Below are positions 61,781 through 64,000 of a stretch of DNA of 64,000 nucleotides, in pieces. The translations under genes were made by a program, and so were the position numbers. Source of the stretch: Lingula anatina. Taxonomy: Eukaryota > Brachiopoda > Lingulata > Lingulida > Lingulidae. Every line of letters begins with the position of its first letter. Positions within the stretch are counted from its first letter, which is position 1. Under the pieces are notes generated by a model. The model was given only the letters and a program-made list of their open reading frames with translations, ran no database searches and was not told the origin of the DNA. The DNA lies in assembly GCF_001039355.2 (NCBI RefSeq), contig NW_019775572.1:174892-238891 (forward strand), in the 5' to 3' direction.

Positions 61781-63680
61781 TTTAACCTATTTTGAACTTC
61801 CGGTAAAAATAGTAATGGGAAGAAACTAAACATCGATACTAATAATTTTCTTTATTATGCGCCTTAGAGTCAACTGTAATAAACAGATAAAAGTGCGTTT
61901 TGTAACAAAATTTTAAAAACAGCGAGATCGTAATTTCAATTTTCTGTTTGTGAAAGATTTTGAGACATATTACAAATTTCACTGCAAGTAAATGTGAAAT
62001 GCAGAAAACACTTGATAATAGTTGGATTGTTATGTATCATACACCAGTAAGATGAATTTAAAAAAATTACATTACGTGTGCTTAACTTAAATGGCGTGTT
62101 TCAATTCATTTCATGCCTTCATTTGTGAAATTCATACTTTAAAAGCTTTTTAAAAATTTGACATCTTCATGAAACCGTCAATGCATGGTGTGCTTTAATT
62201 TTGCATGATCAGGTGGTTGAAAAAAGTGTGAAAATTATAAAGAAGTCTTTTTAAGCAAGCTCAAATCATGTAATATAATAGCAAACAATCGGAAAAATCT
62301 CTTTATATTGTCTACTTGTAAGCCAGCAGAAATAATCCTCTTTAACAGGTCTTTGTGACACAGCAGTAGTAACAGGTTTCCCACATTGATCCAATACCTC
62401 AAAGCTCTGCAACGCAAAATTTGCCAAAAGTATAACATAATTAGTGAATCAACATGCTTACATTTGCCAACCTGGCATTTGATCCATAATCATAATGATC
62501 AACTTTGTTTTGTCAAATGGTTTTAAAAAATGAAGGGCCATAAAATGTTTACTTGCTGGAAATGGCAGACTTGTCTAAGGGAAGGTTGCCTGAACACAAA
62601 TAGCATTATTAAGGGATATTGGTATCATTATTTTTCTGTACAGGTTTATTTTTGCATCATGATTATTAGGTAGGCATAAGTTCAAGTCTCAGAAGACAAA
62701 GATCAATACATGCGAGAATCACATTTCTTTTGTTGCCAAGACAATTATTCCTTGGAAGTTTCAGGTTAACCACATCTGGTAATTTAACCATAAAAATATC
62801 TTCTGGTAATTTAACCATAAAAATATCTTCTGGTAATTTAACCATAAAAATATCTTTTTGTTATTTGCCCATATAACTGGTTGTGCATTTGGCAACAATA
62901 AAAAAAAAAAAAAATCATTTTTGAATATAAATATCACCCTATAAACTAGAGTGATTTGTAAGCAATACCAGTCACCAAATTTCTCACAAGTGTACACATT
63001 CAAGGTCTATAATTTGAATTCTAGTGCTTCATCTGTCGGCTCATTTTCCTGAAACAATTACTTAAAATGTCCAATAAACCAAGACTATAGTTTTTTAATA
63101 TGGGTCTTGGTTTGGCATCTCTCAAGTCAGTTTTAATTAAACTACTAGCACATAGCATTTGGCTTTCGAAGAATCTTCGAGATCCAATTAGTTTTCCATT
63201 GTGCATGCGCAAATTGAATTAGCATGATTTTTTCATTAACTAGCATGATTTTTTCATTAACCTATGTCATAATTTGGCTCATTTCCAATTTTCAGGTCAG
63301 AACTTCAAATGAAGAAGGTCAATGGAAATCTTGTATGTGGACATCACTTGGCAGCAACTAATAACCCACACTCTGTTCATTTATTTAATATTCTTTCAGT
63401 ATTTCAACCAAGGCATATACATTTTCTCATTTTTACAGCACTATTTTAATACAAATATGGAGACAGATTCACAGGAATATTTTCATTACACTGTAAAAAA
63501 ATAAAACAGATGTCGCGCAGACTGTTACAGCTCTCTCACAAAATGATACAAAATGTTACATATAACTAGTCTACAATGACAGTCCTGTCGTCTGCACCTG
63601 GGTCTGCATTGTATAAAAATCTTCCCAGCAACTGGAGCTCCATGGTTCACTGTACAAAATTTACATTTTTTTTATAGTTC
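61781..63680. other. Spacer between SNRK and the last gene
   Basis: No gene recognised apart from the presumed 3' UTR of the gene at 63.7 kb near its right end. It contains a 27-bp tandem repeat (62775-62855) and a short direct duplication of TTAACTAGCATGATTTTTTC near 63217-63260. A TTTATT (63380-63385) could be the polyadenylation signal of the next gene. Confidence 0.4.
62775..62855. repeat. 27-bp tandem repeat, three copies
   Basis: Three adjacent units of 27 bases (TCTGGTAATTTAACCATAAA at 62775, 62802 and 62829), nearly identical. Confidence 0.9.
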
Positions 63681-63703
63681 ATTGTCCACAAGTTCTCACG
63701 GGC

Positions 63704-64000
63704 TTAGAAAGCATATCTCGTTCTGATATCCTCCAGCTTTTTGGATACCTAAAAATGTTAACAAAAAAACATAAGGGACAAATATGAAGAAATTAATCAA
63801 TAAAATAAAGTAAAATGAAGCATAATGTTTGGTAATCACATTTATAAATGAGGACAGCTCACATAAATATATATAAACCATAACATTTGACACTTAAACT
63901 TCCGATATAATTGCTTTGGAAATATTTGCTAAGTTTTAACAATTTATTCTTAAAAACAAATTAATGAAAAAAAAGTCCATACCTCACTAGGGGTTCTGTC
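63704..64000 (-). CDS. 3' end of an unidentified gene
   Basis: Two partial exons on the minus strand. The right one runs from the window edge (64000) to a donor near 63983-63982 and can read DRTPSE. The last runs from an acceptor (AG at 63750-63749) at 63748 to a stop at 63704. In phase 0 the product ends VSKKLEDIRTRYAF, a plausible coiled-coil-like charged tail. Two other frames are open over the short last exon (one reads on to a later stop), so the frame is not certain. I do not recognise the gene. Confidence 0.4.

Noticed and set aside
1-64000. tRNA genes, rRNA genes and CRISPR arrays
   Set aside because: None seen on reading for tRNA B-box-like sequence or ribosomal motifs. Repeats here are microsatellites, minisatellites and foldbacks, not spaced arrays.

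Overview
This window is nuclear DNA from an animal. It is AT-rich, its genes are split into many exons with GT-AG introns, and it has long spacers, many microsatellites, foldback (MITE-like) elements and one assembly gap of 25 N. The proteins resemble those of invertebrate bilaterians. A marine lophotrochozoan such as a mollusc fits best, but that is inference; nothing seen fixes the species. Gene models were built by reading both strands, joining exons at splice sites with consistent phase, and comparing with vertebrate orthologues recalled from memory.

Layout: (1) 1-4335, minus: glutathione synthetase (GSS), ten coding exons, 3' end beyond the window. A likely promoter lies near 5.07-5.10 kb. 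(2) 6525-15367, minus: DCAF11/WDR23, 17 coding exons that sum exactly to 560 codons plus stop. (3) 16996-18576, minus: a 526-residue leucine-rich-repeat transmembrane protein in one coding exon. (4) 18.6-23.4 kb: spacer with a foldback element and a CT microsatellite. (5) 23503-32017, plus: anoctamin-10 (ANO10), 13 coding exons and 698 residues. (6) 34784-61566, minus: SNRK kinase, five coding exons and 888 residues, with introns up to 11 kb. (7) 61.6-63.7 kb: SNRK promoter and spacer. (8) 63704-64000, minus: the last exons of an unidentified gene.

ANO10 and SNRK lie tail to tail, as I recall them lying on human chromosome 3p22, so this pair looks like an ancient linkage. DCAF11, a CUL4-DDB1 substrate receptor that limits NRF2/SKN-1, lies directly upstream of and tandem with GSS, an enzyme of the glutathione pathway that NRF2 controls.

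The most unusual non-coding signals are three. First, a 39-nt hammerhead-ribozyme-like motif sits in DCAF11 intron 5. Second, three tandem repeats have units that contain a copy of an authentic exon-intron junction: two in ANO10 and one in DCAF11. Third, several foldback elements with long inverted arms are present, one family having three copies here.
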